A stretch of DNA of 64,000 nucleotides from Rhodoferax sp. (GTDB lineage: Bacteria; Pseudomonadota; Gammaproteobacteria; Burkholderiales; Burkholderiaceae_C). A program made the translations under genes and the position numbers. The DNA lies in NCBI RefSeq assembly GCF_030697375.1, contig NZ_JAUYQD010000005.1, positions 124,001-188,000 of the forward strand, in the 5' to 3' direction. The notes below the pieces were generated by a model that made no database searches, was not told where the DNA came from, and saw nothing but the letters and a program-made list of their open reading frames with translations. Shown here piece after piece: positions 28,404 through 36,273 of the stretch (the first letter of the stretch is position 1; the number at the start of each line of letters is the position of its first letter).

Positions 28404-30011
28404 TCAGGTTCTCAGGTGCAGGTAGGGGCGAACTTCACCCAGGCTGGTCAGGCCCCGGCGGACCTTGTCGCGGGCGTCGTCGCCGAGCCGCCAGTAATCG
28501 CCTGCGGCCGTGCTCAGTTCGCGTTCGCCGGCGCCGTTGCCTATGCATTCGGCCAGCCCGGCGTCCAGCCACAGTGCTTCAAACAGACCGACCCGCCCGC
28601 GATAGCCGGAGCCCAGGCAGCGCGGGCAGCCCTTCGGTTCGAAGATGGCGCACTCGCCCATTTCCTGCGCACCGAGCAATTGGCTTTCTTCCGGCGTCGC
28701 CGATCGGGTCTGGCGGCAGTGTGGGCAGAGCATGCGCACCAGGCGCTGGGCGATGATGCCGTGCAGCGTGGCGCCGACCAGAAAGCGCTCGCAGCCGATG
28801 TCGGCGAGGCGGGTGATGGCGCCCACCGAGGTGTTGGTGTGCAGGGTTGACAGCACCATATGGCCGGTGGTGGCGGCTTTGAGTGCGACGTCGGCGGTGT
28901 CGAAATCGCGGATTTCGCCGACCAGGATGACGTCGGGGTCGTGGCGCAAAAAGCTGCGCAACGCGCCGGAAAACCCGACCTTGCCGCTGACCTGCACCTG
29001 CGTGATGCCGGAGATCACCTGTTCGACCGGGTCCTCGGCGGTCAGGATGTTCAGCGCGTTGGCGTCGAGTTCGCGCAGCACGGCGTACAGCGTGGTGCTC
29101 TTGCCGCTGCCGGTCGGGCCGGTGACCAGGATGATGCCGTGCGGGTGGGCCAGCCCTTCTTGCAGGCGCTTGATCATGAACGGCGGCATGCCCAGGGCAT
29201 CGAGCGTCTGGCGCCCGGGGTCGCTTTTCATGACGCGCAAGGTCAGCCGTTCGCCGAATTTGGCCGGCACCGAGGCGACGCGCATCTCGACCGGCTCGGC
29301 GCCATCACCAATGGGATAGCTCAGGCCGCCGTCCTGCGGCGCACGCGACTCGGCGATGTCCATGCCGGACAGCACCTTGACCCGGGAAATCATGCCGTCG
29401 CCCAGGTTGCTCGGCAGCAGGCCGCCCCAGGGCTGCATGCGGCCATCGACGCGCAGGCGCACGCGCACCCCTTCTTTGATGCTTTCGATGTGGATGTCCG
29501 AGGCGCGGCGCAGCAGGGCTTCGCGCACCAGACGCTCAAACAATGCGACCGGTTCCTCGGATGCTGTGTCGCGCGCTTCGCGTGGTGCAAATTGCGCGAG
29601 CAGGGGACCGATCGCTTCGGGTTCTGCGACTGCCAGTGGCGTTGTGGCACCCAAAATGCGGCGCGCGGTTTCCACGCCGAGCTGGTCGGCCGGGTCGCTG
29701 ACCGCAAGGTAGAGCGTTCCCTCAGGCGTGCGCAGCGGCACCATCGGGTGGCGCTTGAGCAATGTTCCCGGCAGGCGCGCGGCGCTGGCGCCATCGAGCA
29801 CCCAGGAGCCGAGCTGGGCGTAGGGCAGGCCGTGTGCTTCGGCCAGCGCCAGGTAAAAGGCCGTGCGCGGCAGGCCGAGTTCACGCGACAGCGCTTCAAG
29901 CAGCGGCAGGCGCGACACCCGCGCCTGGCCGCGCAGGCGGTTGACCAGTTCGCGTTCGAACAGTCCGGCTTGCAGACCGGCATTGATCAGGGCGGCTTCG
30001 TTGAGAACCAT
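28404..30011 (-). CDS. Type IV filament assembly ATPase (GspE/PilB family)
   Basis: A 535-residue hexameric ATPase for filament assembly. It has an N-terminal GspE_N-like domain, Walker A GPTGSGKSTTLYAVL near residues 296-310, the aspartate box and Walker B LRHDPDVILVGEIRD, and a tetracysteine zinc loop (CPHC...CPRCLGSGYRGR) near 426-465. The N-terminal domain lacks the RLGxxL repeats of the c-di-GMP-binding MshEN type. A GTG codon one position upstream overlaps the pilT-like stop (GTGA), so translation may start there instead of at the ATG. Confidence 0.9.
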   Translation of the reverse strand: MVLNEAALINAGLQAGLFERELVNRLRGQARVSRLPLLEALSRELGLPRTAFYLALAEAHGLPYAQLGSWVLDGASAARLPGTLLKRHPMVPLRTPEGTLYLAVSDPADQLGVETARRILGATTPLAVAEPEAIGPLLAQFAPREARDTASEEPVALFERLVREALLRRASDIHIESIKEGVRVRLRVDGRMQPWGGLLPSNLGDGMISRVKVLSGMDIAESRAPQDGGLSYPIGDGAEPVEMRVASVPAKFGERLTLRVMKSDPGRQTLDALGMPPFMIKRLQEGLAHPHGIILVTGPTGSGKSTTLYAVLRELDANALNILTAEDPVEQVISGITQVQVSGKVGFSGALRSFLRHDPDVILVGEIRDFDTADVALKAATTGHMVLSTLHTNTSVGAITRLADIGCERFLVGATLHGIIAQRLVRMLCPHCRQTRSATPEESQLLGAQEMGECAIFEPKGCPRCLGSGYRGRVGLFEALWLDAGLAECIGNGAGERELSTAAGDYWRLGDDARDKVRRGLTSLGEVRPYLHLRT

Positions 30012-31114
30012 CACATCCCCCGCCCACCCGCCAGCAGGCGATCGAAGGTTACCCCGTCACGGGCCAGTCGGCGCCCGTCCGCGGTGGTTATCAGATTGTC
30101 GCGCGCCAGTCCGGCCAGGGCTTGGTCGAAGGTTTGCATGCCGGCGTCACGGCCTGATTCGATGGCTGAGTAGATTTGCGCGGTGCGCCCCGAAGCAATC
30201 AGGTTGGATACGGCAGGCGTCACCTGCAGCACTTCAATGGCGGCGACCCGCCCTTCCCGGCCGACGGCCGGAAGGAGCTGCTGTGCGACCACCGCCTTGA
30301 GCACCAGCGACAGGCGGTGGCGGACCACCGATTGTTCGCCGCCGGGAAACGCGCCGACGAAGCGCTCCACCGCCCCGGTGGCGTCGGCGGTGTGCAAGGT
30401 CGAGAAAACCAGGTGGCCGGTTTCGGCTGCGGTCAGGGCGGCGCGCATGGTTTCGGTGTCGCGCAATTCGCCGACCAGGATGACATCGGGGTCTTCGCGC
30501 AGCGAGGCCTTGACCGCGCTGGCGAAGTCGGGAACGTCGGTATGCAGCTCCCGGTGGCTGATGATGGACTGTTTCGGGCGGTGCACGAATTCGACCGGGT
30601 CCTCGATGGTCAGGATGTGCATCGGGCTGCTGATGTTGATTTCGTTGATCAGGGTGGCCAGCGTGGTGCTTTTGCCGCTGCCGGTAATGCCGGTCACCAG
30701 CACCAGACCGGCGTGCAGGCGCGCCAGGTCGCGCAGGCTTTCGGGCAGGCGCAGTTCATTGAAGCTGGCAAAGCGTGATGGCAGATGGCGGGCCACCAGC
30801 GCGGGCTGCCCCAGGCTGCGAAAAACATTGACCCGGAAACGCTCGCCCGCGCTGGAGGTGTAACCGAGATCGACCGTGCCTTTTTCCGCTAGATCGCGCT
30901 GCTGGCCGGGGGCCAGCAAGGTGTCCAGCAGTTCGCCCATGGCGGCGTGCCGCCATGCCTTGTCCGACATCGCAGCGACCTCGCCGTGCAGGCGCCAGCA
31001 GGGCAACCGGCCACCGGCCAGGTGCAGGTCCGAGGCCTGGCCCTCCACCACGGCGGCGAGAAACGCGTCAAACGCGGCGTGTGCGGTGGCGGGAGTCGGT
31101 GGTGTTTCGTGCAT
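30011..31114 (-). CDS. PilT-like retraction ATPase
   Basis: A 367-residue ATPase of the PilT/PilU family. Landmarks are Walker A GITGSGKSTTLATL near residues 138-151, REDPDVILVGELRD, the histidine box TGHLVFSTLHTADA, and VTPAVSNLIASGRTAQIYSAIESG at the position of the PilT AIRNLIRE motif. The zinc tetracysteine of GspE is absent, as expected. A retraction ATPase argues that the system builds a dynamic pilus rather than only a secretion pseudopilus. It lies between the PilO-like and GspE genes. Confidence 0.88.
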   Translation of the reverse strand: MHETPPTPATAHAAFDAFLAAVVEGQASDLHLAGGRLPCWRLHGEVAAMSDKAWRHAAMGELLDTLLAPGQQRDLAEKGTVDLGYTSSAGERFRVNVFRSLGQPALVARHLPSRFASFNELRLPESLRDLARLHAGLVLVTGITGSGKSTTLATLINEINISSPMHILTIEDPVEFVHRPKQSIISHRELHTDVPDFASAVKASLREDPDVILVGELRDTETMRAALTAAETGHLVFSTLHTADATGAVERFVGAFPGGEQSVVRHRLSLVLKAVVAQQLLPAVGREGRVAAIEVLQVTPAVSNLIASGRTAQIYSAIESGRDAGMQTFDQALAGLARDNLITTADGRRLARDGVTFDRLLAGGRGM

Positions 31115-31117
31115 GGC

Positions 31118-31855
31118 TTAGACGGCAAACTTGATCTGGACATCCAGCCACTGCCGGATGATCGCTTGGGTTTCGGGATGGCGTTCGACCTGCACCGAGA
31201 TGTCGCTGCTCACGGGCGCGGCGACATAGGGCAGTCTGGCCAGCCCGTCGAGGAACTGCATCAGCCCATGAAAACTGGCGCGCGCATGCATCACGATCAG
31301 CGGACGCTTGAACGGGTTGGCTTGCGCCGCTTCCAGCACCATTTGCGCTGTCGGCGGTCGGTCTTTGTCCTCGCTGCGCAAGTAGACGTGTTCGAGCGCG
31401 AGCACCTCCATGTCGCCGGCTTCGGCCAGACTGGTCAGGCCGGTTTTCAGCACGTTCATCGCCAGGCTGTCGTCGAGTGGGACGAAACCGGCGTTGAGCC
31501 GCGCCACCTCGGCCGTGGTGCGCTCCAGTTGCCGGTGCAGTTCGTCCAGCTCGCGGCGTGCCTCGCCCGGGTTTCTGCCGCCGAGGCTGGGCGCCGGCGT
31601 GGCCGGGGCGGCCTGTTGTTTTGCCGCAGCCTTGTTGCGCACCGCCTGTTTTTCGAGGTCGTATTCCAGCTTGCCCAGGCGGGTATGCGCGATAGGCCAG
31701 AGCAACGCGAAATACAGCGCCATGCAAATGGCGGCGGCGATGGCGGTGTAGGTGTTTTTCTCCGTGGTCGGGAGCTTCTGCCAGACGGCACGGCTATACA
31801 CAAGCCGCTGCTGAATCGAGTGGAAGGCGGTGTTTTCGGCCATGGCGGTTTTCAA
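31118..31855 (-). CDS. Pilus assembly protein, PilO/MshJ-like
   Basis: A protein of about 245 residues with one helix near residues 38-58 (AAAICMALYFALLWPI). A coiled-coil region (about 60-125, GKLEYDLEKQAVRNK and ELDELHRQLERTTAEVARL) and a C-terminal periplasmic domain follow. This is the layout of PilO/MshJ inner-membrane alignment proteins. The frame opens with TTG at 31855, whose TTGA overlaps the preceding stop codon; an ATG four codons later (31843) is the alternative start. It should pair with the PilN-like part of the upstream fusion protein. Confidence 0.72.
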   Translation of the reverse strand: MKTAMAENTAFHSIQQRLVYSRAVWQKLPTTEKNTYTAIAAAICMALYFALLWPIAHTRLGKLEYDLEKQAVRNKAAAKQQAAPATPAPSLGGRNPGEARRELDELHRQLERTTAEVARLNAGFVPLDDSLAMNVLKTGLTSLAEAGDMEVLALEHVYLRSEDKDRPPTAQMVLEAAQANPFKRPLIVMHARASFHGLMQFLDGLARLPYVAAPVSSDISVQVERHPETQAIIRQWLDVQIKFAV

Positions 31856-33636
31856 GGGCGGGCCGGGGGAACCCCGGCGGAAATGCCCACCGTTGCGGTG
31901 GTGGGCGGTGGTGACGAAGCCGGGCGGGTGACGGCGGAGTCGCCTTCGAGATCGTCGCTTTCCGGGATCAACCAGAAGTTCACCTCGTGACCCATCTTGT
32001 TGTTGCGTCCCTTGCGTTCAATGATGCCGGTTTGCGTCACGCCGTAGCCGAGACTGCGGCTTTGTTCGGCAATTCGGCTGATAAAGGCCTGTGCTCCTGT
32101 ATAGCTGGGCGACCAAGCGACCACCTGGATGGAGGTGGCATTGCTGCTTACCTTGCTGTTGCGTAGGCTGTCGAGCACCGCATCGTTGCCGATGGTCTGG
32201 GCCAGCATCTGCAGCAGATCGGGCAGGTTCTGGCGCATGGTGCTGATGCTGCTGAGGCGCCCGTGGTCGTTGAGCAGCGGTTCGAGTTTTTTCCGGGTGA
32301 CGTCGAGGTCCTTGGCCAGTTCGTTGAGTTCGGCGTTGAACCTGGCTTCGCTCTGGGTGGCCTGCGCCTTTGTTTTTTCAACCTGGCTTTTTTCCGCCAC
32401 TGTCGTGTTCAGGCGGTACAACTTGTACCGCTGGAGGCCTTCGACCACGCCCAGTCCGGCAATGACGACTCCGATGGCCGCCAGGCGGCGGATATCGTGG
32501 TCGTTCCATAAGGACCCGCGCAATTCGCGTTCGACAATACGCGGCAGGCGCGAGCTGTCGCCGCTGGCTTCGCGCGCCAGGTGCAGCCAAAAGCGCTCCC
32601 AGCTTTCGCCCACCGGACGCAGTTGCACCGGGTGGCCGGTGCACAGGCCGAGGTCGTCGCACAGACTGTGGGCCAGTGCTTCGTCACCGGTGTGCAGGCA
32701 GACCAATTCCACGCTGAGGCGCGCTTCGCCGCTCCAGTCGGCCAGCAGCCGCGCCAGCCAGTCGGCGTGCAGTCGGCGCTCCATGCGGCCCTCGCTGCGG
32801 GCGGCCAGAACCAGGCCGTTTTGCCGGTGGACCGCAACCACCTCTTCCTGGTGCAGTTCCAGGCTCACGGTGGCGACCGGGCTATCGCGGCGCTTGTCCG
32901 GTGCGGCTTCGGCGGTGCTTTCGCTGGCCAGCCAGACCAGCGGCAGGCAGGCCTCCAGGCGCAAATGGCGCCGGGTGATGGCGTCTTGCCATTCCTGGTA
33001 GTTGGCCGCGCCCACCCCGCAGGCTAGCCACAGAGGATGCTTGTCCTGGATGCGCCCGCGCCAGCCGGCCATGGTTGAAGCGTCGAGGTTTTGCAGGTGC
33101 TCCTGCAGGTCAAGGCACTCGTCCAGTGCGGCGCGGTGGATCAGCTCCATTTCCAGCGCCGTTTCCCCGTAGCGCAGCGGCGTGCGTCGGCCTTCCCGGC
33201 GCATGGCCTCTTCCAGCGTCACTTTTTCCCGGTCCATGGCGCTCAGGTGCCTGCGCGCTTCGAGCAAGGCACCCATGGACCACAGGCTGCCGAACTCGGC
33301 CAGCACCGGTTCGATCTCACTTTGTACCAGTTCGCGCATTTGGACGGTGGGCCGGGGCCTGTCCGGGGGGACCGGCAGGTTGACGATCCCCGGCAGCAGG
33401 CTTCTGGCCGCCAGGGCAACCCGCTGGGGCCTGATTTCCGACTGTCGGCCTAGTGCCAGGAGAATTTCGTCCAGCGCCTCGGTAAACCGCGCTTGTGGTG
33501 ACTCGGTGGTGGCCACGATGCGGCCTTGCCCACCCTCCTCGGCGAATACCGCAGCCTTGAGGCCGGTGATGTCCCAGGCCAGCAGCAGCCAGGGCTTTTG
33601 TCTACCCGAACGCAGGCGCTTGAACAGCGGTTTCAT
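31852..33636 (-). CDS. PilM/GspL-like actin-fold protein fused to PilN-like domain
   Basis: A 594-residue protein. Residues 15-330 look like the actin-fold cytoplasmic domain of PilM/MshI/GspL (LLLAWDITGLKAAVFAEE start; RPQRVALAARSLLPGIVNLPVP). One transmembrane helix follows near 383-400 (AAIGVVIAGLGVVEG), then a coiled coil (about 410-460) and a PilN-like ferredoxin-fold periplasmic region (QVVAWSPSYTGAQAFISRI near 520). Type IVa pili use two proteins, PilM and PilN; here one chain spans both, as in GspL but longer. The end is a proline/alanine-rich tail. The stop overlaps the next start as TTGA. Confidence 0.75.
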   Translation of the reverse strand: MKPLFKRLRSGRQKPWLLLAWDITGLKAAVFAEEGGQGRIVATTESPQARFTEALDEILLALGRQSEIRPQRVALAARSLLPGIVNLPVPPDRPRPTVQMRELVQSEIEPVLAEFGSLWSMGALLEARRHLSAMDREKVTLEEAMRREGRRTPLRYGETALEMELIHRAALDECLDLQEHLQNLDASTMAGWRGRIQDKHPLWLACGVGAANYQEWQDAITRRHLRLEACLPLVWLASESTAEAAPDKRRDSPVATVSLELHQEEVVAVHRQNGLVLAARSEGRMERRLHADWLARLLADWSGEARLSVELVCLHTGDEALAHSLCDDLGLCTGHPVQLRPVGESWERFWLHLAREASGDSSRLPRIVERELRGSLWNDHDIRRLAAIGVVIAGLGVVEGLQRYKLYRLNTTVAEKSQVEKTKAQATQSEARFNAELNELAKDLDVTRKKLEPLLNDHGRLSSISTMRQNLPDLLQMLAQTIGNDAVLDSLRNSKVSSNATSIQVVAWSPSYTGAQAFISRIAEQSRSLGYGVTQTGIIERKGRNNKMGHEVNFWLIPESDDLEGDSAVTRPASSPPPTTATVGISAGVPPARP

Positions 33637-34703
33637 CGCAGCTCCAGCCGGGCTTCGGGCAGTGCGATCCCGGCGACCGCGTCAATCCGGGCGAAGCTGC
33701 GTTTGCCCGTGTCCCACTCGGGTGAGTCGGTGCTGTTCCATAGGGTGTTGTCGGTGTCGCTGGTGACGAGCAGCAAATGGCGCCCCTGGGGAACCAGACT
33801 GGCACCGCTTGCCGTGTCGCCGGCCTTGCAATTGGCGGAGAAAGCGAAAGTGACGCTTTGTGGACAAAGCGCCGCGCTGACCAAGCCGTCGCCCGTGCCA
33901 TCGAGGCAGACATCCGCCACCGGTGTCGAGTAGCGCAGCCACTGACCACCGCTTGCGGTATTCCTGAAGACGAGCAGGCTGACCGCCATCTTTTTGCCGA
34001 TGATGTCGGCACCGCTGTAGTTGGTGACGCGCACATTCCATCCCTGCAATGGGACCAGCCAGTCAGCGGCGTTGATGTTCAGGCTGCGGTCGGCAGCGAA
34101 ATCTTCGCCGCCCAAGGCGTTGTCTGCACCCAGGCTAGTGATGGTCAGGTTGGGGTCAGCACTCTTAAGTACGACTGCCCAGCCAAAATTCAGGGCGTCG
34201 GCGGCGCTGTTGCCATCTTCGTTGCCCCATCCGTCGCGGAAATGGCTATTGAAAGTGAGGCTGCCGAGATAGTCACCCCGGTGGCCCTTGACCAGGAGTG
34301 CGGCGTTGTCGCTCAGAGGCGTTTCACCACCGTTGCTGGCGCAGGTGGCGGTATCCGGCACGGGATCAAACAGGGGCTGCTGCACGCCCTGCGCCAGCAG
34401 GCTGCCGGGCTGCAGCAGCGTCGCCAGATCGCTGGGCAGATCGCCGTTGTCGGCAATGAAGCCGCCGATGGTGTCGGGGGTTGCAGGTCCGAGTTGGCCG
34501 GTGATGGCGCGGCGCAGGCTTTGCAGGCGTAAGCGGGTGTCGTCATGGCGGATTTGTGCGCGGTCTTCGGTGGAGAGGCCAAAGGCCATCAGGGAAACCG
34601 CCGACATGACAGCCACCACGACCAGCAGTTCGATCAGCGTGAAGCCATCGGTGCTGCTGCGGCTTGGGTGGCGAGCGGTGGGGACGTGCATGGCCGCATT
34701 CAA
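33633..34703 (-). CDS. Type IV prepilin-like protein (large, 356 codons)
   Basis: Prepilin-type protein: a leader ending STDG, then FTLIELLVVVAVMSAVSLMAFGL, the prepilin peptidase/N-methylation site and helix. The remaining roughly 310 residues form a large, unrecognised globular part with several cysteines (TATCAS, ADVCLD, AALCPQ, SANCKA). Its size suggests a minor, tip-type or adhesive pilin. The frame begins with TTG at 34703, overlapping the preceding stop as TTGA, with the first ATG at 34691 giving a 16-residue leader. It overlaps the PilM/N fusion gene by four bases. Confidence 0.78.
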   Translation of the reverse strand: MNAAMHVPTARHPSRSSTDGFTLIELLVVVAVMSAVSLMAFGLSTEDRAQIRHDDTRLRLQSLRRAITGQLGPATPDTIGGFIADNGDLPSDLATLLQPGSLLAQGVQQPLFDPVPDTATCASNGGETPLSDNAALLVKGHRGDYLGSLTFNSHFRDGWGNEDGNSAADALNFGWAVVLKSADPNLTITSLGADNALGGEDFAADRSLNINAADWLVPLQGWNVRVTNYSGADIIGKKMAVSLLVFRNTASGGQWLRYSTPVADVCLDGTGDGLVSAALCPQSVTFAFSANCKAGDTASGASLVPQGRHLLLVTSDTDNTLWNSTDSPEWDTGKRSFARIDAVAGIALPEARLELR

Positions 34704-35221
34704 TCCGAGAATGAGGTGACCAACAGTGCAGGACCGCGCGAGTGGTTGTAGACGTGAAAGGCATAGAAGGTGCGCGCCTGGCCGGGTAACACGTCCTTGC
34801 TCAGGCGGGCGGCGACACCGTCCTCAATGTAGGCGGCCAGTGCCTTGTCGCCGCCGTAATCGAGGCCGATACGCTGACTGACCAGGGGTGGGTTGCTGAC
34901 CTTCATCATCGACAGCGCGCTCATCAAGTAGTCAGCCTTTTGTGGGGCAGGCCGTGCGGCCAGTGTGGCACGGAACTTGACTGGTGACGGGGCAAAAATG
35001 ATCCGCTGGCCGGGAACCTCGGTACGCGAGTCGCTGACCAGTTTTTTCAAATCAACTTCCTTGTAATTGGCAGTAGAGGACAGGCCGCTTGTGGGGGGCG
35101 CCGGTGCGAGAGCTGGTGCGGCGGTGTCGGCAGCGAAGCTGCTGGACGCCAGTCCGGCGAGGCCAAAGGCCAGCGCCACTGCAGCGAGGGTGGGAAGGCC
35201 GTAGGAATGGAGTGTTTGCAT
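34700..35221 (-). CDS. Secreted protein of unknown function in filament operon
   Basis: A 173-residue protein with a clear signal peptide (MQTLHSYGLPTLAAVALAFG, cleavage after SFA). An alanine/proline-rich linker comes next, and then a domain of about 120 residues I do not recognise. The start was chosen for the AAGGAAACTCC ribosome site before the ATG; a longer frame overlaps the upstream prepilin. It lies between two prepilin genes and ends in a TTGA overlap with the next, so it is probably a periplasmic or outer-membrane accessory (pilotin-like or minor subunit chaperone are possibilities, not demonstrated). Confidence 0.6.
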   Translation of the reverse strand: MQTLHSYGLPTLAAVALAFGLAGLASSSFAADTAAPALAPAPPTSGLSSTANYKEVDLKKLVSDSRTEVPGQRIIFAPSPVKFRATLAARPAPQKADYLMSALSMMKVSNPPLVSQRIGLDYGGDKALAAYIEDGVAARLSKDVLPGQARTFYAFHVYNHSRGPALLVTSFSD

Positions 35222-35238
35222 GGAGTTTCCTTGTCGTG

Positions 35239-36153
35239 TCAATGTCCCAGGCACAGAACCTGGTCGTCTTCGCCCTCGGCTTCCGCCAGATTCGCAAGGC
35301 AGGGGTCGGTGGGGTTGCGTCCGCCATAACGGCCATCGCGGCCCCAGTAGACGATGCGGGGAGCGTCGTTGTTGGCCAATCCGAAGACGGCGAAAGGACG
35401 GGCGTGGGCAGGCAGTTCCTGCTGTGTGCTGTCGTACCCCACGGTTTCGCGTGCCACGGTGCGCCAGCCAAGCATGCAGGTGCCGTCCTCTTGCTCCTGG
35501 TTGTAGCAGGCGCCCCAGCCCGCCGTGGCGGCGCGGTAGCGGGGACCCGCGCCGAAGGCCGGGATGTCAAGCAGCTTGCTGCCGGCCAGGGGGGAGCCGG
35601 TGCCGTCGGGCGCAGTGAATACGACGCTGCTGGCGTTGAAGTCGGCGCCGTGGTCTACCCACAGGCGCGACTGGGTATCGAGGTAAGGGCCGTGCCAGCC
35701 ACGGCGGGTGTCGGCGTTCCAGCGGTTGAGGAAAGCCAGGGGATGGTTGCCACACAGTGACGGCGCGGTGAACAGCAGGGCGAGATTGACCGGTGAGGCG
35801 AACCAGGCGTCCTTGTCTGTGTCGAGATTGGGCGCCGCCCAGGTGCGCAGCACGCCGCCAGACGGCGTGCAATCCATGCGGGTGGTGGAAACCGGTGTTT
35901 CCACGGTGCCAGGTGCGGAAAGGATAAAGGGGCCTTGTCCCGGATAAAACCCGGTATCGGCTTTGAAGCGTTTCAGGCCATCGGCCAGGCGTTGCATTTC
36001 GGCGCGCGCGATGTCGTCCTCGGCGCCTTCCTGGATGCCGGTGTAACTGCCCCAGGCGGTATAGGCCAGGGCTGCCAGAATGCTGCACACCACCAGTAAT
36101 TCGATCAGCGTAAAACCGCGGTCGCGCAGATCACCTGCCTTGGACAGCGCCAT
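35239..36153 (-). CDS. Type IV prepilin-like protein (304 aa)
   Basis: Prepilin-type protein with a 13-residue leader (MALSKAGDLRDRG) followed by FTLIELLVVCSILAALAYTAWGSYTG, which carries glycine at -1 and glutamate at +5. The body of about 265 residues contains DGLKRFKADTGFYPGQGPF, which resembles the region after the helix in GspG-type pseudopilins, and several cysteines that may form disulphides. I infer a minor pilin. It follows the first prepilin gene after about 120 bases containing two hairpins. Confidence 0.78.
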   Translation of the reverse strand: MALSKAGDLRDRGFTLIELLVVCSILAALAYTAWGSYTGIQEGAEDDIARAEMQRLADGLKRFKADTGFYPGQGPFILSAPGTVETPVSTTRMDCTPSGGVLRTWAAPNLDTDKDAWFASPVNLALLFTAPSLCGNHPLAFLNRWNADTRRGWHGPYLDTQSRLWVDHGADFNASSVVFTAPDGTGSPLAGSKLLDIPAFGAGPRYRAATAGWGACYNQEQEDGTCMLGWRTVARETVGYDSTQQELPAHARPFAVFGLANNDAPRIVYWGRDGRYGGRNPTDPCLANLAEAEGEDDQVLCLGH

Positions 36154-36186
36154 GGAAATTCTCGATTCGTGATTCAGGGGGGAGAG

Positions 36187-36217
36187 GGAGGGCGTCGGCG
36201 TGTGATCGACACCCTCC
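36187..36217 (-). terminator. Intercistronic hairpin 2 after first prepilin gene
   Basis: On the minus strand GGAGGGTGTCG pairs with CGACGCCCTCC around a nine-base loop, giving 11 pairs including one G-T wobble. No T run follows, so it is more likely an attenuator or 3'-stabilising stem than a full terminator. Confidence 0.55.
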
Positions 36218-36221
36218 GGGT

Positions 36222-36249
36222 GGAGCGGGCAGGGTCAGTCGCCCGCTCC
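36222..36249 (-). terminator. Intercistronic hairpin 1 after first prepilin gene
   Basis: A perfect nine-pair stem (GGAGCGGGC / GCCCGCTCC) with a ten-base loop, about 25 bases after the prepilin stop codon and directly before the second hairpin. No T run follows. It could protect the pilin transcript and lower expression of the 19 genes behind it. Confidence 0.6.
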
Positions 36250-36273
36250 GGTGAGACTCAGACTAATCCGTGA

